Source: Pseudomonas furukawaii
Lineage (GTDB): Bacteria; Pseudomonadota; Gammaproteobacteria; Pseudomonadales; Pseudomonadaceae
DNA length: 64,000 bases
NCBI RefSeq assembly: GCF_002355475.1
Contig: NZ_AP014862.1
Location: forward strand, 3,596,001-3,660,000
Reading direction: 5' to 3'
The notes under the pieces are model-generated. The model was not told the DNA's origin and ran no database searches. It saw only the letters and a list, made by a program, of their open reading frames with translations. Below are positions 53,553 to 63,999 of the stretch, in pieces; position 1 is the stretch's first letter, and the number at the start of each line of letters is the position of its first letter. The translations under genes were made by a program, and so were the position numbers.

Positions 53553-54100
53553 CGAGGCATCTCGTTCAGGGCGGTGTTCAGGGCCAGCACGTTGACCACC
53601 GCCGGGCCGATCAGCGGGCGCTGGGTGTTCTGCTCCACCAGGCGTTCCAGGGTCGCCGCCGGCAGCCCGCGCTCGGCGGCGATGCGGGGGATCTGGAAGC
53701 GCGCGGCCTCGGGCGGAAGGTGCGGGTCGAGGCCGCTGCCGGAGGTGGTCACCAGCGCCATGGGCACCGGGCCGTGACCTTCGCTGGCCAGCCGCTGGGC
53801 ATCCTTGTCGATGCGCTCGGCCAGGGCCGGGTTGCTCGGCGCCAGGTTGCTGGCACCGCTGGCGACGGTGGCGAAGTTGCCGGCGGAGGGCCGTGGCTGG
53901 AACCAGCCGGCTCCTTCGAAGGGTTGCGCCAGCAGCTGGCTGCCGCGCACTTCGCCCTTGGCGTCGCGCACCAGGCTGCCGTTGGCCTGCTCGGGGAAGG
54001 CCAGCTGGGCGACGCCGGTGACGGTGAGGGGGTAGGCAACGCCGGTGATCAGGGTCATCAGGGCCAGGAGGCTAAGGGCTGGACGGAGTTGGCTAAGCAT
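53549..54100 (-). CDS. kdpC: KdpC subunit of the K+-transporting ATPase
   Basis: 183 residues with one N-terminal transmembrane helix (about 9-28; [15 protein letters not shown]), followed by the KdpC motifs GSQLLAQPF and [16 protein letters not shown]. It stabilises the KdpAB complex and increases ATP affinity. An 89-base gap with a CT/GA-rich repeat separates it from kdpB, which is unusual for this operon. Confidence 0.95.
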   Translation of the reverse strand: MLSQLRPALSLLALMTLITGVAYPLTVTGVAQLAFPEQANGSLVRDAKGEVRGSQLLAQPFEGAGWFQPRPSAGNFATVASGASNLAPSNPALAERIDKDAQRLASEGHGPVPMALVTTSGSGLDPHLPPEAARFQIPRIAAERGLPAATLERLVEQNTQRPLIGPAVVNVLALNTALNEMPR

Positions 54101-54145
54101 ATGCAGTTCCTCTTGGGAAATCTAAGCGGGAGGGGCGCGCCGGCG

Positions 54146-54184
54146 CCCTCTCCCCCGGCCCTCCCCCGCTCGCGGGAGAGGGGG
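54146..54184 (-). repeat. CT/GA-rich palindromic repeat, copy 2
   Basis: Read on the minus strand it begins CCCCTCTCCC and ends GGGGGAGAGGG, the same layout as the copy at 29691-29726 but with a GCGAG loop. It lies in the kdpB-kdpC gap, downstream of kdpB, so its hairpin could reduce readthrough into kdpC-kdpDE. Confidence 0.6.
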
Positions 54185-54189
54185 AATTG

Positions 54190-56241
54190 TCAGACCAGGC
54201 CGACGGCGTTGAGCAGGACGTCGATCACCTTGATGCCGACGAAGGGCGCGACGATGCCGCCCAGGCCGTAGATCAGCAGGTTGCGGCGCAGCAGGCTGGC
54301 GGCATCCGTGGCCTGCACGCGGACGCCGCGCAGGGCCAGCGGCACCAGGCCGATGATGATCAGCGCATTGAACACGATGGCCGAGAGGATGGCGCTCTGC
54401 GGACTGGCCAGCTGCATGACGTTGAGCAGCCCCAGCTGCGGGTAGATGCCGGCGAACAGGGCGGGCAGGATGGCGAAGTACTTGGCGATGTCGTTGGCCA
54501 CCGAGAAGGTGGTCAGCGCGCCACGGGTCACCAGCAGTTCCTTGCCCACCTGGACCACGTCCAGCAGCTTGGTGGGGTCGGAGTCCAGGTCCACCAGGTT
54601 GGCGGCCTCGCGGGCGGCCTGGGTGCCGTCGTTCATGGCCAGGCCCACGTCGGCCTGGGCCAGGGCCGGCGCGTCGTTGGCGCCGTCGCCGCACATGGCG
54701 ACCATCTTGCCTTCGCCCTGCTCCTGGCGGATGCGCGCCAGCTTCTTCTCCGGCGTGGCTTCGGCGATGACGTCGTCCACGCCCGCTTCGGCGGCGATGG
54801 CGGCGGCGGTGAGGGGGTTGTCGCCGGTGACCATCACGGTGCGGATGCCCATCTGACGCAGTTCGGCGAAGCGCTCGCGGATACCCGGCTTGACCACGTC
54901 CTTGAGGTGGATGGCGCCGAGCAGTTGGCCGTCGGCGGCCACCAGCAGCGGGGTGCCACCGCTCTGGGCGATCTTCTCGATCTCGCGGGCCAGGGGCGCC
55001 GGCATCGCTTCACGGTCCATGCCGACCCAGGCCAATACGGCGTCCACGGCGCCCTTGCGGAAGCTGCGGCCGGCCCAGTCGGCGCCGGAGAGGCGGGTTT
55101 CGGCGGTGAAGGGAATGGCGGTGATGGCATCGCGTGCCGGCTGCTCCAGGCTGTTGAGCGGACGCAGGTACTCGATGATGGACTTGCCTTCCGGAGTCTC
55201 GTCCGCCAGCGAGGCCAGCAGCGCGGCGTCGGCCAGGTCCTTGCCGGAGACGCCCGGCGCCTTGACCATCGCGCTGCAACGGCGGTTGCCGAAGGTGATG
55301 GTGCCGGTCTTGTCCAGCAGCAGCACGTGCACGTCGCCGGCGGCCTCTACCGCACGGCCGGATTTGGCGATGACGTTGAGGCGCACCAGGCGGTCCATGC
55401 CGGCGATGCCGATGGCCGAAAGCAGACCGCCGATGGTGGTGGGGATCAGGGTCACCAGCAGCGCCACCAGGTACACCAGCGGCAGGTCGCCACCGGCGAA
55501 GCGGGCGAAGGGCTGCAGGGTGGCCACCACCAGCAGGAAGATCAGCGTCAGGCCGATGAGAAGGATGTCCAGCGCCACTTCATTGGGGGTTTTCTGGCGC
55601 TTGGCGCCCTCCACCAGGGCGATCATGCGGTCGAGGGTGGATTCGCCGGGGTTGGCGGTGATCTTCACCAGCAGCCAGTCGGAGACGATGCGGGTGTTGC
55701 CGGTGACGGCGGAGCGGTCGCCGCCGGACTCGCGGATCACCGGCGCCGATTCACCGGTGATGGCCGCTTCGTTGACGGCGGCGACGCCTTCGATCACTTC
55801 GCCATCGCCAGGGATCAGCTCGCCAGCCTCGACCCGGACGATATCGCCCTTGCGCAGGGCGCTGGCGGCGACGGTCTCGTACTGGCCGGCGCTCTTCCGG
55901 CGGCGCGCGGTCAGGCCCTGGCTGCCGGCCCGCAGGCTGTCGGCGCGGGCCTTGCCACGGCCTTCGGCGAGGGCCTCGGCGAAGTTGGCGAAGAGCACGG
56001 TGAACCAGAGCCAGAGGGCGATCTGCACGGCCAGCCCGGTGCTCACCGCCGGGTGGGGAATGGCGCAGAGAATGGTGGTGAGGACGGCGGTCAGCTCGAC
56101 CACCAGGATCACCGGCGAGCGCACCAGCTGGCGCGGGTCCAGCTTGGCGAAGGCCTGGATCAACGCCGGCTTCCACAGCGCGGCGAAGGTGGTCCTGGAT
56201 TGCACATGGGCGCTTTTGTGCGCCTGGATAGGGGCGTTCAT
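54190..56241 (-). CDS. kdpB: KdpB catalytic subunit of the K+-transporting ATPase
   Basis: 683 residues, matching the family. Phosphorylated D310 lies in [10 protein letters not shown], the actuator loop ITGES at 161-165, and [16 protein letters not shown] in the hinge. The transmembrane block [20 protein letters not shown] is conserved. It hydrolyses ATP and hands K+ through the complex. It lies 19 bases after kdpA. Confidence 0.97.
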   Translation of the reverse strand: MNAPIQAHKSAHVQSRTTFAALWKPALIQAFAKLDPRQLVRSPVILVVELTAVLTTILCAIPHPAVSTGLAVQIALWLWFTVLFANFAEALAEGRGKARADSLRAGSQGLTARRRKSAGQYETVAASALRKGDIVRVEAGELIPGDGEVIEGVAAVNEAAITGESAPVIRESGGDRSAVTGNTRIVSDWLLVKITANPGESTLDRMIALVEGAKRQKTPNEVALDILLIGLTLIFLLVVATLQPFARFAGGDLPLVYLVALLVTLIPTTIGGLLSAIGIAGMDRLVRLNVIAKSGRAVEAAGDVHVLLLDKTGTITFGNRRCSAMVKAPGVSGKDLADAALLASLADETPEGKSIIEYLRPLNSLEQPARDAITAIPFTAETRLSGADWAGRSFRKGAVDAVLAWVGMDREAMPAPLAREIEKIAQSGGTPLLVAADGQLLGAIHLKDVVKPGIRERFAELRQMGIRTVMVTGDNPLTAAAIAAEAGVDDVIAEATPEKKLARIRQEQGEGKMVAMCGDGANDAPALAQADVGLAMNDGTQAAREAANLVDLDSDPTKLLDVVQVGKELLVTRGALTTFSVANDIAKYFAILPALFAGIYPQLGLLNVMQLASPQSAILSAIVFNALIIIGLVPLALRGVRVQATDAASLLRRNLLIYGLGGIVAPFVGIKVIDVLLNAVGLV

Positions 56242-56260
56242 CTCGATTCTCCGAATTCCG

Positions 56261-57961
56261 TTAGAAGCCCTGGAGCTGCGCCAGGTGCTCGGCGATGGGG
56301 CCCAGGGCCAGCGCCGGGAGGAAGGTCAGGCCACCCACCAGCAGGATGGTCAGGGTCAGCAGGGTGACGAACAGCGGGCCGTGGGTCGGGAAACTGTTGG
56401 CCCCCAGCGGGGCGCGCTTCTTGGCGGCCAGGCTGCCGGCGATGGCCATGATCGGCAGGATGTAGCCGAAGCGGCCGATGAGCATGGCCAGGCCGATCAT
56501 CAGGTTGTGGAACGGGGTGTTGGCGCCGAAGCCGGCGAAGGCCGAGCCGTTGTTGGCGGTGCCCGAGGTGTAGGCGTAGAGCGCCTGGCTGAAGCCGTGG
56601 GCGCCGGGGTTGGTGATGGACGCGGCGGGGCCGTCGAGGCTGATGGCCAGGCCACAGAACACCAGCACGCCGATGGGCATCACCAGCAGGGTCGCCACCA
56701 GCAGGCGCACTTCACGGGCCTCCAGCTTCTTGCCGAGGTATTCCGGGCTGCGGCCGATCATCAGGCCGGCGAGGAACACGGCGATCAGCACGAACAGCAG
56801 CATGCCGTAGAGGCCCGCGCCCACGCCGCCGAAGATGATCTCTCCGAGCATCATGTTGAACATCGGGATCATGCCGCCCAGCGCGCTGAAGCTGTCGTGC
56901 ATGGCGTTCACCGAGCCGTTGGACGCGGCGGTGGTGGTGACGGCCCAGAGCGCCGAGGCGGCGATGCCGAAGCGGGATTCCTTGCCTTCCAGGGAGCCGC
57001 CCTGCTCGATGGGCAGGCCGGCCAGTGCCGGGTTCGGCTGGTACTCGGCGTAGAGGGTCACGCCCAGGCCGATGACGAACAGCACCAGCATGGTGGCCAG
57101 CAGCGCACGGCTCTGGCGCAGGTCCTTGACGTAGTGGCCGAAGGTGAACACCAGGGCTGCCGGGATGAGAATGATGGACGCCAGCTCCAGCAGGTTGCTC
57201 CAGGCGCTGGGGTTCTCGAAGGGGTGCGCCGAGTTGACGCCGAAGAAGCCGCCGCCGTTGGTGCCCAGTTGCTTGATGGCGATCTGGCTGGCGGCCGGGC
57301 CGAGCGGGATGCTCTGGTCGGCGCCCTGCAGGGTCACGGCGTGGGCGTAGTCGGCGAAGGTCTGGGGCACGCCCTGCCAGACCAGGAACAGCGCCAGCAA
57401 CAGGCACAGGGGCAGCAGCACGTAGAGCACCGCGCGGGTGAGGTCGACCCAGAAGTTGCCGATGCTGTCGGTGGAACGGCGGGCGATGCCCCGGCAGAAC
57501 ACCACCAGCACGGCCAGGCCGACGGCGGGGCTGACGAAGTTCTGCACACCAAGGCCGATCATCTGGCTGAAATAACTCAGGCTGGCTTCACCGCTGTAGG
57601 CCTGCCAGTTGGTGTTGGTCATGAAGCTGACGGCGGTGTTGAAGGCCAGGGTCCACTCCAGGCCCGGCAGCCCCTCGGGGTTGAGCGGCAGCACGCCCTG
57701 CAGCATGAGGATGGCGAACAGCGTGACCAGGCTGGCCAGTGAGAAGGCCACGAGGGCCAGCGCGTAGGTCTTCCAGCCTTGCTCGCGCTCCGCATCGACG
57801 CCGCCGAGCCGGTAGCAGGCGCGCTCCAGCGGGCCGAGTACCGGGCTGAGGACATTGCGCTGGCCTTCCATCACCTGATGGATGAAGCGGCCGAGGAAGG
57901 GCGCCGGCACCAGCACCAGCACGAAAAAGGCCAGTAGCAGCCCATAGTCTTGAACCTGCAT
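56261..57961 (-). CDS. kdpA: KdpA potassium-binding subunit
   Basis: 566 residues, with about ten transmembrane segments and four selectivity-filter-like loops, among them [48 protein letters not shown] and [17 protein letters not shown]. It selects and binds K+ in the inner membrane. Eight bases separate it from kdpF. Confidence 0.97.
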   Translation of the reverse strand: MQVQDYGLLLAFFVLVLVPAPFLGRFIHQVMEGQRNVLSPVLGPLERACYRLGGVDAEREQGWKTYALALVAFSLASLVTLFAILMLQGVLPLNPEGLPGLEWTLAFNTAVSFMTNTNWQAYSGEASLSYFSQMIGLGVQNFVSPAVGLAVLVVFCRGIARRSTDSIGNFWVDLTRAVLYVLLPLCLLLALFLVWQGVPQTFADYAHAVTLQGADQSIPLGPAASQIAIKQLGTNGGGFFGVNSAHPFENPSAWSNLLELASIILIPAALVFTFGHYVKDLRQSRALLATMLVLFVIGLGVTLYAEYQPNPALAGLPIEQGGSLEGKESRFGIAASALWAVTTTAASNGSVNAMHDSFSALGGMIPMFNMMLGEIIFGGVGAGLYGMLLFVLIAVFLAGLMIGRSPEYLGKKLEAREVRLLVATLLVMPIGVLVFCGLAISLDGPAASITNPGAHGFSQALYAYTSGTANNGSAFAGFGANTPFHNLMIGLAMLIGRFGYILPIMAIAGSLAAKKRAPLGANSFPTHGPLFVTLLTLTILLVGGLTFLPALALGPIAEHLAQLQGF

Positions 57962-57969
57962 GACGTCTC

Positions 57970-58059
57970 CTAGCCCCGTTCGGCGCGCAGCAGCGCCACC
58001 AGCAAGTAGATGAAAAGCCCCGTGGCGAGAACCAGGGACACCCCGTCGAGAATGCTCAT
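57970..58059 (-). CDS. kdpF: KdpF small subunit
   Basis: 29 residues ([20 protein letters not shown]..., ending RAERG), one transmembrane helix. AAGGAG lies upstream of ATG 58059, and the gene is the first of the kdp operon, as in other bacteria. KdpF stabilises the complex in the membrane. It is easily missed because of its size. Confidence 0.93.
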   Translation of the reverse strand: MSILDGVSLVLATGLFIYLLVALLRAERG

Positions 58060-58116
58060 TGCCTGTGCTCCTTGATGCGGTCCATGCCGCTGTGGAGCCA
58101 TTGTCGGAACGGGAGG

Positions 58117-58167
58117 CGTAAAGGAACGAGCCCAGTGGCCGGAGCGGGGCATAAAGAAGGCGTAAAG
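58117..58167 (-). promoter_or_regulatory. CTTTAYG direct repeats upstream of kdpF, candidate KdpE site
   Basis: Minus strand: CTTTACG at 58167-58161 and CTTTATG at 58156-58150, exactly 11 bases apart, and a third CTTTACG at 58123-58117, 33 bases further on. Direct half-sites one helical turn apart are the usual arrangement for OmpR-family regulators such as KdpE. The sites lie 58-108 bases before kdpF. Confidence 0.45.
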
Positions 58168-58332
58168 ATGCGGGGTGAGGGGCTGGGCTGTGCGCCCCAC
58201 GGGATGACGATGCGCGTGGATCAGGCGCGTCGTCGCTCGCGACCGGGTGGCCCGGCCGCCATCCGGGAGCGGGACGCCGCCCTACCCCCGGATTTCATCC
58301 AGGCTCCGGATTGAGCGGTGTTCAACCGGGAC

Positions 58333-59415
58333 TCAGGATGGCCGGTCTTCCGTGTCCCGGGCCGCTGCGGCGGGTTGGGACGGCTGCGGCTGGCCGATCC
58401 AGTCGGAGATCAGGCTGTAGGCCACCGCCAGCAGCGTGGGGCCGAGGAACAGCCCCATGAAGCCGAAGGCGAGGATGCCGCCGAACACGCCCAGCAGGAC
58501 TACCACCAGCGGCAGGTTGCCGCCCCGGCTGATGAGGTAGGGCTTGAGCACGTTGTCCACGCCGCTGATGACGAACATGCCCCAGATGCCGAGGAACACC
58601 GCGTAGCCATAGTCCCCATGCCAGGCCAGCCAGGCGGTGGCGGGCGCCCAGACCAGCGGCGGGCCCATGGGAATGAGGCTGAGGGCGAAGGTGACGATGC
58701 CCAGTACGAGGGCACCCGGTACGCCGGCGATCCAGAAGCCGATCAGCGCCAGCAGCGCCTGGGCGGCGGCGGTGCCGATGACGCCGTTGACCACCCGCTG
58801 CACGGTGCCGGCCACCAGCTCGAGGTAATGCTCGGCGCGTTCACCGATCAGCCGCTCCAGTCCCCGCTCGACGAACTGCGCCATGCGCGGACCATCCCGG
58901 TAGAAGAAGAACACCAGCACCAGGCTCAGCACCAGCTCCACCATGCCGCCGCCGACCTGCGCCGTGCGCGCCAGGATCCAGTTGCCGGCCTGGCCCATGT
59001 AGGGCTTGAGCCCGGCGAAGAAGGCCGCGCCCTGGGCATCGATGGAATTCCAGACGCGCACCAGCCGCTCGCCCACCAGGGGCACTTCGATCAGCCACTC
59101 CGGCGGCGCCGGCAGTCCCTCCACCTGGACGTTCTTGACCAACTCGGTGGCATCGCGCACGTGGTCGGCGAGGTTGCTCACCAGCCAGGCCAGGGGCAGC
59201 GCCACCAGCACCATCCAGCCCACGGTGAGCAACCCGGCCGCGGCGGACTCCCGCCCCTTGAGCGCCCCGGAGAGCAGCCGCATCAGCGGCCAGCTGGCGA
59301 AGGCGAGTACCGCCGCCCAGAACAGTGCGGAAACGAAGGGCGCCAACACCCAGAGACAAGCCCCCAGCAGGGCCAGCAGCAGTATCTGCACCAGCAGGCG
59401 ATCATTGTTGAACAT
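58333..59415 (-). CDS. AI-2E/PerM-family transporter
   Basis: 360 residues with about seven transmembrane segments in the AI-2E pattern: two at the start, a soluble region (about 90-155), then the rest (VLSLVLVFFFYRDG, ALILGIVTF-like repeats). The C-terminal FMGLFLGPTLLAVAYSLI is diagnostic. Members export autoinducer-2 or serve as Na+/H+ antiporters; substrate unknown. It is a single gene. Confidence 0.9.
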   Translation of the reverse strand: MFNNDRLLVQILLLALLGACLWVLAPFVSALFWAAVLAFASWPLMRLLSGALKGRESAAAGLLTVGWMVLVALPLAWLVSNLADHVRDATELVKNVQVEGLPAPPEWLIEVPLVGERLVRVWNSIDAQGAAFFAGLKPYMGQAGNWILARTAQVGGGMVELVLSLVLVFFFYRDGPRMAQFVERGLERLIGERAEHYLELVAGTVQRVVNGVIGTAAAQALLALIGFWIAGVPGALVLGIVTFALSLIPMGPPLVWAPATAWLAWHGDYGYAVFLGIWGMFVISGVDNVLKPYLISRGGNLPLVVVLLGVFGGILAFGFMGLFLGPTLLAVAYSLISDWIGQPQPSQPAAAARDTEDRPS

Positions 59416-59511
59416 CCCTGGATCACTCCGGCTTGGGAAAGGAAAGGCGGTGCGCGCCGTGATGCGTCAGGCACCCGGCAGTCACAAGCATAGAGAGCGG
59501 CTGAGTATTTC

Positions 59512-60315
59512 TCAGCGCAGAAGGTTCAAGTGCAAACCGGGGTCACGGCTTTCGCCCAGCTCCAGCCGGGCGGCCCGCACGCCCTGCCCCACCAGCGCCT
59601 CGCGCCAGGCCTCGGCGCCTTCGCCGGCGACGCTGACGCGCAGCGTGCTGTCCAGGTTCAGGCAGCGCGCCAGCAGGGTGGCCCAGTTGGCCGGCGGCTC
59701 GGCGGGCAGGCGGGCCAGGCGCAGCTCGCCGCTGGCCTTGAGTTCGCGCATCAGGGTATCGGGGGTGGGCAACAGCTCGCCGAGGGGGGCGTTGGCGTCC
59801 AGTTGCTCGGCGTGCAGGTAGGCGCGGCGATTGCCCCGGGTGATGGCATAGAGGGCCAGCAGGCTGTCCTGGCTGGGCTCGGCCAGGCGCACCAGGAGGT
59901 AGGCCTGCTGCTCGTCGGGTCCATAGAGCCTGGCGTTGCCGAATACGGTATTGGCCCAGAGGCTGCTGGAGCCGCAATCGCGCCCCTGGCACCAGTAGAG
60001 CAGCTCGGCGCCGCCCTTGAGCAGGTCCTGGCGAGCCCGGTCGAAGGCGTCCAGGGCGCTGTGACCACTGGGCAGGCGGTAGGTCACGGCGGTCTGTCGG
60101 CCTTCCACCTCCACCTTGCGCTCCATGCGCAACTGGTTGCTGATGCGGCGGATGGCGCTTTGCGGGTAGGTCCGTTCCTCGCCGTCGCGTTCGCGGAACT
60201 CGAAGATCTCGGCATGGGGGAAACGCGGGAGTGCCGCCAGGTCGTGGCTATCGGGCTGGTCGGCGGCCTGGGCGGAGGCCGCCAGCAGCAGGCCGGCAAG
60301 AAGGGAGAGACGCAT
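59512..60315 (-). CDS. DUF4892 periplasmic protein
   Basis: 267 residues with a signal peptide (MRLSLLAGLLLAASAQA, cleavage about residue 17). Family features are DLAALPRFPHAEIFEF near the N-terminus and YWCQGRDCGSSSLWANTVFG (about 108-127) with a likely disulfide. The last third resembles an OmpA-like or BON-type fold only vaguely. Function unknown. A small CTGAG/CTCAG hairpin overlaps the stop codon. Confidence 0.85.
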   Translation of the reverse strand: MRLSLLAGLLLAASAQAADQPDSHDLAALPRFPHAEIFEFRERDGEERTYPQSAIRRISNQLRMERKVEVEGRQTAVTYRLPSGHSALDAFDRARQDLLKGGAELLYWCQGRDCGSSSLWANTVFGNARLYGPDEQQAYLLVRLAEPSQDSLLALYAITRGNRRAYLHAEQLDANAPLGELLPTPDTLMRELKASGELRLARLPAEPPANWATLLARCLNLDSTLRVSVAGEGAEAWREALVGQGVRAARLELGESRDPGLHLNLLR

Positions 60316-60468
60316 GCGCTTCCTTATCGTTCTGTCCTGAATTGTGCAGTCTGGACCAGCATCCCGAGCTTGTCCCGCCCCGCCGCGATCGGTGTTGGCG
60401 CCGGGAAGGCGGGCGGAGCGGCGGCCCAGAGGCGAAGCCCGCCAGCCTCCCCAGTTGGGGAGCCCAAG

Positions 60469-61332
60469 TCAAGGAAGCGTGAAGAAGGGATTGAAACAGT
60501 CTGCTACGGCCCGGGCACCGGCCTCGTCATCCAGATGCAGGTGATGCTTGCCGGGCAGGCGATGGACCTCGACGGGCATGCCTTCCAGCAGGCCGGAGAA
60601 TCCGGGTTCGACGGCCAGGATGCCCTGCTCCGCCAGCACCAGGCGCGTCGGGCACTGCACGGCGTGAACGAAGGCCTGGGCGTGGGCACGCGTCAGGCGC
60701 AGGGGCGACGGCAGGGTCAGACGGTTGTCGGTGCGCCAGGTGTAGCCGCCGGGAACCGGCATCAGGCCGCGCTCGGCCAACAGCTCCGCCGCCTCCCGGC
60801 TGACCGCGCCCGTGTTGCGCATGCGCGCTTCGACGGCGCGGTCGATATCGGCGTAGACCGGCTTGCGCTTGTTGCGCAGCGCCAGTTGCGCACGCAGGGC
60901 CTCGCCCAGCTTGGCCGGCGCCTGCTCCGCCTCGCCGGTGTAGGGCATCAGGCCGTCGATCAGGGCCAGGCGCTCCACCCGTTCGGGCATGGCGCCGGCG
61001 AGCAGTACCGAGACGATGGCGCCCATGGAGTGGCCCAGCAGGGAGAAACGCTCCCAACCCAGCTGCTCGGCCACCTGCAGCACATCGGCGACGTAGTCCC
61101 AGAGCAGGTAGCTGGCGCCGGGAGCGCGGTGCGCGGAGAGCCCGTGCCCGGCGAAGTCCAGGGCGACGATGCGCAGCCCCGGTAGCAGGGGTGCAAGGCG
61201 GGCGAAGCTGTTGGCGTTGTCGAGCCAGCCGTGCAGGGCGATCACCCGCTGGCCGTCCTCCGGGCCATAAAGGTGGGCGGCCAGTTCGATATGGGGCAGG
61301 TTCAGGCGGATTTCTTCGACCTGTGCGGTCAT
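60469..61332 (-). CDS. Alpha/beta hydrolase
   Basis: 287 residues with the hydrolase fold: oxyanion region ALHGWLDNANSF, nucleophile elbow LLGHSMGAIVS (serine about residue 105), VALDFAGHGLS, and a C-terminal catalytic His in PGKHHLHLD. Substrate unknown. It overlaps the upstream hydrolase gene by four bases (ATGA), so the two are translated together. Confidence 0.92.
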   Translation of the reverse strand: MTAQVEEIRLNLPHIELAAHLYGPEDGQRVIALHGWLDNANSFARLAPLLPGLRIVALDFAGHGLSAHRAPGASYLLWDYVADVLQVAEQLGWERFSLLGHSMGAIVSVLLAGAMPERVERLALIDGLMPYTGEAEQAPAKLGEALRAQLALRNKRKPVYADIDRAVEARMRNTGAVSREAAELLAERGLMPVPGGYTWRTDNRLTLPSPLRLTRAHAQAFVHAVQCPTRLVLAEQGILAVEPGFSGLLEGMPVEVHRLPGKHHLHLDDEAGARAVADCFNPFFTLP

Positions 61333-62132
61333 GGGTGGGGCTCCTGGCGGCCGTCCCAGCGGCCGATGACGGATTTGAGCAGGTCGGCGGTTTCCTGGGG
61401 CCGTTCGAGGGGGAACATGTGCCCGCCCGGCAGGGACAGGTACTCCCCTTGCGGCACCCGCTTCACCAGCCGGGCGTGATGGGGCAGCACGACGTTGCTG
61501 TGGCGTCCCCGTACCAGGGCCAGTGGCACCTGCAGCTGGTGCGGTCGCCCCGGCGCGCGGTGGGGCACGCTGCGGTAGATGCGGATTTCGGTGGCCGCGT
61601 CGAACTTCAGCCGCAGCCCCTGGTCGCCGGGAGCCAGGCCATGGCGCACGTAGGCGTCCAGGCAGTCGGGGTCGAATCGGCGGAACAGGGACTTGCCGGC
61701 GAAGTAGTCGCGGGCCTGCTGGTGGTCGTCGAAGGCTTCGCGGCGGCCCAGGGTGCGTCCGGCGGGGGTGATGCGGTCGATGAAACCGAAGCGCTTGGCG
61801 GCGCGGATCACCAGGCGATCGGCCAGGGTCAGCACCGGCGAGTCCAGCATCACCACGCCCCGGTAGAGCTCCGGGCGGCGCAGGGCGGCGTGATAGTGCA
61901 GCACCCCTCCGAGGGAATGGCCAAGGCCCCAGACGGGGCCGTCACGCTGCTCCAGGTGGTGGATGAGTTCGTCCACCAGATTGTCCCAGTTGTCGTTCAC
62001 CGGGAAGCGCGGATCGTGGCCGTGCTGGTCCAGGTGCTCGACCCGGAAGTCCGGCGCCAGGGCGGCGAACAGCTTGCCGTAGGTGGCCGAGGGAAAGCCG
62101 TTGGCATGGGCGAAGAAGATGGTCTGCGACAT
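61329..62132 (-). CDS. Alpha/beta hydrolase
   Basis: 267 residues from ATG 62132 (MSQTIFFAHANGFPS); the longer frame to 62189 is not needed. The motifs are FFAHANGFP, nucleophile elbow GLGHSLGGVLH and the C-terminal His in LPGGHMFPLERP. It is a paralogue of its neighbour only at the fold level. Substrate unknown; the AMP-forming synthetase 200 bases upstream hints at a link to acyl metabolism, but that is inference. Confidence 0.92.
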   Translation of the reverse strand: MSQTIFFAHANGFPSATYGKLFAALAPDFRVEHLDQHGHDPRFPVNDNWDNLVDELIHHLEQRDGPVWGLGHSLGGVLHYHAALRRPELYRGVVMLDSPVLTLADRLVIRAAKRFGFIDRITPAGRTLGRREAFDDHQQARDYFAGKSLFRRFDPDCLDAYVRHGLAPGDQGLRLKFDAATEIRIYRSVPHRAPGRPHQLQVPLALVRGRHSNVVLPHHARLVKRVPQGEYLSLPGGHMFPLERPQETADLLKSVIGRWDGRQEPHP

Positions 62133-62331
62133 GGCCTTGCACTCGTCGTGAACTGCTGGGATTTTCTGGCAGCGCCGAGGCGGCGGCAATGACCGTAAGC
62201 GCCAGTGATGATGGCGCTAGTGCCAAACTCCAGGCGTCAGGCCGGTGCGGCAGCTGCCGCGAACGCGCGCGCTGCCACAGGCCCCACCACAACCCCAGAC
62301 GCCGGGACGCCTGTCCCGGCCCGACTTCATG

Positions 62332-63999
62332 TCAGTCGTGCCAGACGACCAGTTCCTGGCGCTCCAGCCACTCGGGGAAGCGCTTGCCGTAGGCGTCTTC
62401 CACCCTGTTGCGCTTGATCTTCAGGGTCGGCGTGAGGAAACCGTTGTCCACCGCCCAGACCTCCTTGACCAGCACCAGTCCGCGCAGGCGTTCATGCTTG
62501 TCGAGGTCGCCGTTGACCGCTTCCAGCAGGCTGCGCAGGCTCAGTTCCAGGTCGGCCCGGCCGCTGTTGGCGGCTTCCTGCCGCCCCACGTCGGACAGCA
62601 CGCAGAGGGCCATGGGCTGGGGCAGGCCGTCACCCACGACGCAGACCTGTTCGATGCGCGGGTGCACGGCCAGGCGGTTCTCGATGGGGGCCGGCGCCAC
62701 GTACTTGCCCTTGCTGGTCTTGAAGATCTCCTTGATGCGGCCGGTGAGTCGCAGATTGCCCTCCGCGTCCTGCTCGCCCTTGTCGCCGGTGCGCAGGAAG
62801 CCGTCATCGGTGAAGACCTCGGCGGTCTTCTCGGGGTCCTTGTAGTAGCCCTGCATGGTGGCGCCGCTGCGCACCTGCACCTCCCCATCCTCGCTGATGC
62901 GCACTTCCACGCCGGGACTGTTCTGGCCTATCCAGCCGGACTTGTAACGGCCCTTGCGGCACAGGTGGGAATAGCCGCAGTTCTCGGTCATGCCGTAGAC
63001 CTCCAGCACTTCCAGGCCCAGGCGCTTGTACCAGTTGAGCAGGGCCTCAGGGACCGGCGCGGCGCCGCAAAGGGCGTTGCGCACGGCATCCAGCCCGAGT
63101 CCGGCGAGCACCTTGCGGCCGACGATGCGGCCGATGATGGGCAGCCGCAGCAGGCGGTCGAGCTTCTCCGCCGGCATCTTCGAGTAGACCCCCATCTGGA
63201 ACTTGGTCCAGATGCGCGGCACGCCGAAGATGGCGGTGGGCCGGGCGCGGCGCAGGTCGTCGAGGAAGGTGTCGAGGCTTTCGGCGAAGAACACCGTCTG
63301 CCCGGCATAGAGCGAGCCCATCTCGACGAACATCCGCTCGGCCACGTGGCACAGCGGCAGGTAGGACAGCAGGCGGTCCTCCTCGCCGGTCTTGAACAGC
63401 TGCACGCCGTGGCTGGCAGCAAAGGCGAAGTTGCCGAAGTTGTGCATCACGCCCTTGGGCGTCCCGGTGGTGCCGGAGGTGTAGATGATGGTGGCGAGCT
63501 GGTCGGGCGCGGACTTCGGGTTGTCGCGGATGGGGTTGGCGACCTGCAGGTCCGCCCAGCTGAAATCGAACCGGCCTTCCGGATGGATGGGCAGCGCCAC
63601 GCTCGTCACGCCTTGGGGAATGCCACCGGCCATGGCGGGCCAGTCATCCAGCTTGCCGATGAACACCAGCGCGGCCTCGGAATGCTCCAGCACCTGGCGG
63701 ACCGAGTCGGCGGTGAGGTTGGGATAGAGGGGCACCGAGACGTGGCCGGCCATCCAGATGGCGAGGTCGGCCACTATCCAGTGGGCGCAGTTCTTGGAAA
63801 TGATCGCGATGCGGCTGCCCTGGGGCAGGTCGCGCCCCCGCAGCCAACTGGCGGCCCGACGGGCTTGTTCGCCGACATCCCCCCAGCTCAGCGCCTCGAT
63901 CCGGCCGCCGCCCAGGGGCTGGACCAGATAGCGCTTGTTCGGGTGACGGGCTTCGCGTTCGAAGAACACGTCGAGCGGTAAACGGACTGCATCAGCCAC
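62332..63999 (-). CDS. AMP-forming long-chain acyl-CoA synthetase-like protein
   Basis: 555 residues from GTG 63999, one base from the window edge. Family members begin a few residues before RLPL, so this start is probably real, but a longer 5' end cannot be excluded. Phosphate loop YTSGTTGTPKGVMHN, VYGMTENCGYSHLC, and the hinge and lysine region LRTGDKGEQDAEGNLRLTGRIKEIFKTSKGKYVAP are complete. It activates fatty or other carboxylic acids to acyl-CoA via acyl-AMP. Confidence 0.9.
   Translation of the reverse strand: MADAVRLPLDVFFEREARHPNKRYLVQPLGGGRIEALSWGDVGEQARRAASWLRGRDLPQGSRIAIISKNCAHWIVADLAIWMAGHVSVPLYPNLTADSVRQVLEHSEAALVFIGKLDDWPAMAGGIPQGVTSVALPIHPEGRFDFSWADLQVANPIRDNPKSAPDQLATIIYTSGTTGTPKGVMHNFGNFAFAASHGVQLFKTGEEDRLLSYLPLCHVAERMFVEMGSLYAGQTVFFAESLDTFLDDLRRARPTAIFGVPRIWTKFQMGVYSKMPAEKLDRLLRLPIIGRIVGRKVLAGLGLDAVRNALCGAAPVPEALLNWYKRLGLEVLEVYGMTENCGYSHLCRKGRYKSGWIGQNSPGVEVRISEDGEVQVRSGATMQGYYKDPEKTAEVFTDDGFLRTGDKGEQDAEGNLRLTGRIKEIFKTSKGKYVAPAPIENRLAVHPRIEQVCVVGDGLPQPMALCVLSDVGRQEAANSGRADLELSLRSLLEAVNGDLDKHERLRGLVLVKEVWAVDNGFLTPTLKIKRNRVEDAYGKRFPEWLERQELVVWHD

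Noticed and set aside
51261-57742. Long plus-strand frames opposite kdpD, kdpB and kdpA
   Set aside because: Antisense of canonical kdp genes with biased His/Gln/Gly composition.
49163-58059. kdp-glutaminase block as a novel system
   Set aside because: All components are standard and the order is known from other Pseudomonas; only the promoter repeats and the kdpB-kdpC repeat were kept as findings.
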